From positions 28,577 through 92,576 of the forward strand of contig CAJUIL010000013.1 of NCBI GenBank assembly GCA_910586225.1: a stretch of DNA of 64,000 nt, given 5' to 3'. The position numbers and the translations under genes were made by a program. Below the pieces are notes generated by a model. It had not been told where the DNA came from, ran no database searches, and saw only the letters and a list, made by a program, of their open reading frames with translations. This stretch comes from an uncultured Eubacterium sp. Lineage in GTDB: Bacteria > Bacillota > Clostridia > Lachnospirales > Lachnospiraceae. Positions 62,080 through 64,000 of the stretch are shown piece by piece (position 1 is the stretch's first letter; every line of letters begins with the position of its first letter).

Positions 62080-62200
62080 AACTGCCTCCATATTGAACAA
62101 ACAATCCTGCGCTTCATTTCAAATCATCCTATCATTGGTATATATCACAGCTTGCAGCATTTTCGTAAGCTTTTCCGCTACAAGCTGCCACCAATCACTA

Positions 62201-62229
62201 ATTATAATCAGCCTTCTATGCATTGTCAA
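62201..62229 (-). promoter_or_regulatory. consensus promoter of the MBOAT-SGNH operon
   Basis: TTGACA (62229-62224), 17-base spacer, TATAAT (62206-62201): a perfect sigma-A promoter, about 120 bases upstream of the MBOAT start. Confidence 0.75.
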
Positions 62230-62285
62230 ATTTTATTTGTTTATGACATATCTATTAAGATTTCTTTGCATAAGCGTTTGGAATT

Positions 62286-63074
62286 TTACAACCATATAGA
62301 TACAACTGCAATGACTTCCCGCAAAAATAAAGTTGGTAAATATCTCCAATCTGTATGCGCCGCATAGCCATAATTCTCATACCCCAGCTTTTCTGCCCAC
62401 CATCTGCCGCGATAAAGGTGAAATTCACTGGAAATTATCGTAACTGCCTCTACTGTACCCAGATCGTCCAGTATTCTTTTGGAATTTTCAAGATTTTGTC
62501 TTGTATTCACAGAGGTTGCCTCTTGATACAGCCGCTCTTTCGAAATACCTGCCTTTACAAGCCCCCTGTACATACATTCCGCTTCTGAGATATCCTCTCC
62601 TCTTCCTTTACCGCCAGACAGCACACAGACTGCCTGCGGATGCTCCTGCAAATAAGCGTAAGCCGCATCAATGCGTTCTTGAAGTACTCGGCTTGGATGG
62701 GTTCCCTTTACAGCACAGCCTAGCACAACAGCTGGTGTATTTTGTGGAATGCTCTTTGAAACTGCTCCAACAATCGCAGCCGACGCTGCAACCACAAACG
62801 ATACTCCAATGATCACAACCAGCGCCAGACATACAAGAAATATCCGCATCGGCTTTTTCTGCCAGGCATTGCCAAGCATTTGATGTACTTTTGATATATG
62901 GATCCCGTAAAAAAAGAGCATTGCTGACGCAAGCATTCCGCATATATTTCCTGTATTCAGCATCCCTTTAAAAACTGCAGGCCAGCAAAACCACAGAAAA
63001 AATACCGTTCCCACCAGACATATGCATCCGGATACCATATGATACTCTAAAAAACCTGTTTTGTCCATCCTCAA
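62286..63074 (-). CDS. YdcF/SanA-like membrane protein (DUF218)
   Basis: About 262 residues. I place the start at TTG 63074, which has GGGGAGG six bases upstream; ATG 63068 is the alternative, and ATGs at 63107 and 63104 lie in a repeat without a ribosome site. About three to four membrane helices fill the first 110 residues, then a DUF218 domain: VVLGCAVKGTHPSRVLQERI, VCVLSGGKGRGE, SVNTRQNLENSK and SSEFHLYRG. This family is linked to envelope integrity; the enzyme activity is unknown. Confidence 0.8.
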   Translation of the reverse strand: MRMDKTGFLEYHMVSGCICLVGTVFFLWFCWPAVFKGMLNTGNICGMLASAMLFFYGIHISKVHQMLGNAWQKKPMRIFLVCLALVVIIGVSFVVAASAAIVGAVSKSIPQNTPAVVLGCAVKGTHPSRVLQERIDAAYAYLQEHPQAVCVLSGGKGRGEDISEAECMYRGLVKAGISKERLYQEATSVNTRQNLENSKRILDDLGTVEAVTIISSEFHLYRGRWWAEKLGYENYGYAAHTDWRYLPTLFLREVIAVVSIWL

Positions 63075-63102
63075 AATTTTCCTCCCCAACACACTACGCT
63101 GC

Positions 63103-63156
63103 ATCATGTTCTTACGGTCTTTGCAGCAGAGTACAAAGAACTGCCTGAACTGTTAC
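63103..63156. repeat. half copy of the MITE-like repeat inside the sigma gene end
   Basis: This 54-base segment matches the right half of the element at 6720-6852 (from ATCATGTTCTTACGGTCTTT to CTGAACTGTTAC) with a few substitutions. It encodes the last 17 residues and the stop of the ECF sigma factor. Confidence 0.75.
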
Positions 63157-63628
63157 CGCTGTCCCCGTAATTCTCTGCCAATACCAGCTTTAGTTTATGA
63201 ACTGCCCGGTATAAACGGCTTTTTACTGTACTTAGCTTTTCCTGTGTGATTTCTGCTATTTCATTTAGCTGCCTGTCCTCGTAATAGCGTAAATAAATAA
63301 CAGTCTGCTCCTCCACTCTCAGCTGACGGATAGCCTGCTTCAGATCTAAATCCGCATAATAATCCTTCTCTGCCTGCACTGGCTCTTTGGCTTGATGATC
63401 TTCTTTCTTTTGTTTTCGCAGCATATTGTAAGCCTCATTCATCACAATCCTGCATATCCATGTTCCGGCAAATTCCGGATTTTTCAGTGTATCACTCTTA
63501 TTCATTGCTTTATAGGCAGCTTCTTGTACAATATCCATGGCGTCAGATTCATTATTGACGTAGCTATATGCCAAACGATAATAGCGGCCATAATTTTTAA
63601 TGAGGTTTTGTTCAATACATTTTTTCAA
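63104..63628 (-). CDS. ECF-type RNA polymerase sigma factor with repeat-derived C-terminus
   Basis: 174 residues. The start is TTG 63628, with a perfect AAAGGAGG seven bases upstream; no ATG fits. Region 2 is YVNNESDAMDIVQEAAYKA, and region 4 reads EEQTVIYLRYYEDRQLNEIA plus the HTH TQEKLSTVKSRLYRAVHKLK. The last 17 residues (after ENYGDS) are Ser/Gly/Ala-rich and encoded by a dispersed repeat. No anti-sigma gene follows; the next gene is the YdcF-like protein, probably co-transcribed. Confidence 0.88.
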   Translation of the reverse strand: MKKCIEQNLIKNYGRYYRLAYSYVNNESDAMDIVQEAAYKAMNKSDTLKNPEFAGTWICRIVMNEAYNMLRKQKKEDHQAKEPVQAEKDYYADLDLKQAIRQLRVEEQTVIYLRYYEDRQLNEIAEITQEKLSTVKSRLYRAVHKLKLVLAENYGDSGNSSGSSLYSAAKTVRT

Positions 63629-63709
63629 TGCGCTTCCTCCTTTGCGTTATAAAAAGACAAACACATTTATCGTACCATGCCTTGGCCGCTAATTGGCATC
63701 AATCCAACA

Positions 63710-63747
63710 GAAAAATAAAAAGAACCCAGTCAGCTTCGACCAGGTTC
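63710..63747 (-). terminator. terminator of the rRNA-tRNA operon
   Basis: On the minus strand GAACCTGGTC (63747-63738) pairs with GACTGGGTTC (63731-63722) with two G-U pairs, followed by TTTTTATTTT. It lies 20 bases after tRNA-Trp. Confidence 0.8.
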
Positions 63748-63766
63748 TCCTATCTGCTTATTCAAA

Positions 63767-63837
63767 CAGGGGTGGAAGGAATCGAACCCTCCTCTGGAGT
63801 TTTGGAGACTCTTATTCTACCGATGAACTACACCCCT
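63767..63837 (-). tRNA. tRNA-Trp (anticodon CCA)
   Basis: 71 bases with a 7-bp acceptor stem (AGGGGTG/CACCCCT), discriminator G, anticodon loop CTCCAAA with CCA, and T-loop TTCGATT. The 3' CCA is not encoded. The anticodon stem has one A-C mismatch at its base. It lies about 117 bases downstream of the 23S 3' end and is probably co-transcribed with it. Confidence 0.95.
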
Positions 63838-63954
63838 AAATACAAAAATATCGTGTACCTTCAAAACTTCATACAGAATTCCATCCATTAGAATTTAATC
63901 TTTTGACAAAACGTTCCAAATCCTGACAGCTTACTCAACATGGCTCTGCCTTCT

Positions 63955-64000
63955 GGCCAAGCCTTCGACCTATTAGTGGCAGTCCGCTCCATGCGTCGCC
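63955..64000 (-). rRNA. 23S rRNA, 3' end only
   Basis: On the minus strand the segment reads CACTAATAGGTCGAAGGCTT, ending GGCC, the conserved 3' terminus of Firmicutes 23S rRNA. Only about 46 bases are in the window; the gene continues past the right edge. Confidence 0.85.

Overview
The window reads as a chromosomal segment of a low-to-mid GC Firmicute, most likely a gut Clostridium of the Lachnospiraceae type. Supporting this are purine-rich Shine-Dalgarno sites before nearly every gene, the NfnAB transhydrogenase, Pta, the ACT/UPF0210 pair, a BceRSAB-type module and the gene content in general. I cannot name the genus from the sequence alone. The right edge enters an rRNA operon (23S 3' end, then tRNA-Trp, minus strand).

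Layout. 1-6.5 kb: a truncated radical SAM DUF512 gene, an Rpn-family nuclease, nfnAB, and two CobW-type metal GTPases, one with a long His-rich tail. 6.5-7.0 kb: gene-free, with a MITE-like element. 7.0-12.6 kb (plus strand): a second Rpn-family gene and a complete BceRSAB-type two-component system with ABC transporter. 12.6-24.9 kb (minus strand): a housekeeping run of thioesterase, polA, a coaE-ftsA-like in-frame fusion, WalJ-type MBL hydrolase, ACT regulator, UPF0210, glycosyltransferase, IMP cyclohydrolase and tgt. 25.1-26.3 kb: a HipA/CtkA-like kinase with a 71-residue partner.

26.4-44.3 kb is the most interesting block: a tellurite-resistance-type (Ter) stress island. It carries four TerD proteins, an AIM24-like protein, a Ca2+-type P-ATPase, a cytoplasmic hybrid histidine kinase, a HAD hydrolase, TelA, a YceG-like protein, a YceG-like/trypsin-like protease fusion, a CitE-like TIM-barrel lyase, a StiP-type protein and a PRTase. 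Together these match the Ter 'biosynthetic module' described from comparative genomics, proposed to make a nucleoside-like metabolite. Two of the ter operons share an identical 13-base promoter segment.

44.3-52.2 kb: an aminotransferase, pta, an ECF sigma/anti-sigma pair and a CheC / response regulator / EAL group. 52.3-62.1 kb: two surface O-acetylation gene sets (MBOAT plus DHHW/AlgX-like protein; MBOAT plus SGNH protein) flank a GntR-controlled ABC transporter operon ending in vanZ. 62.3-63.7 kb: a YdcF-like protein and an ECF sigma factor whose C-terminus is encoded by a copy of the dispersed repeat. The window ends with tRNA-Trp and the 23S rRNA 3' end, with no 5S gene between or after them.

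All calls come from reading translations and motifs by eye; no database search was possible.
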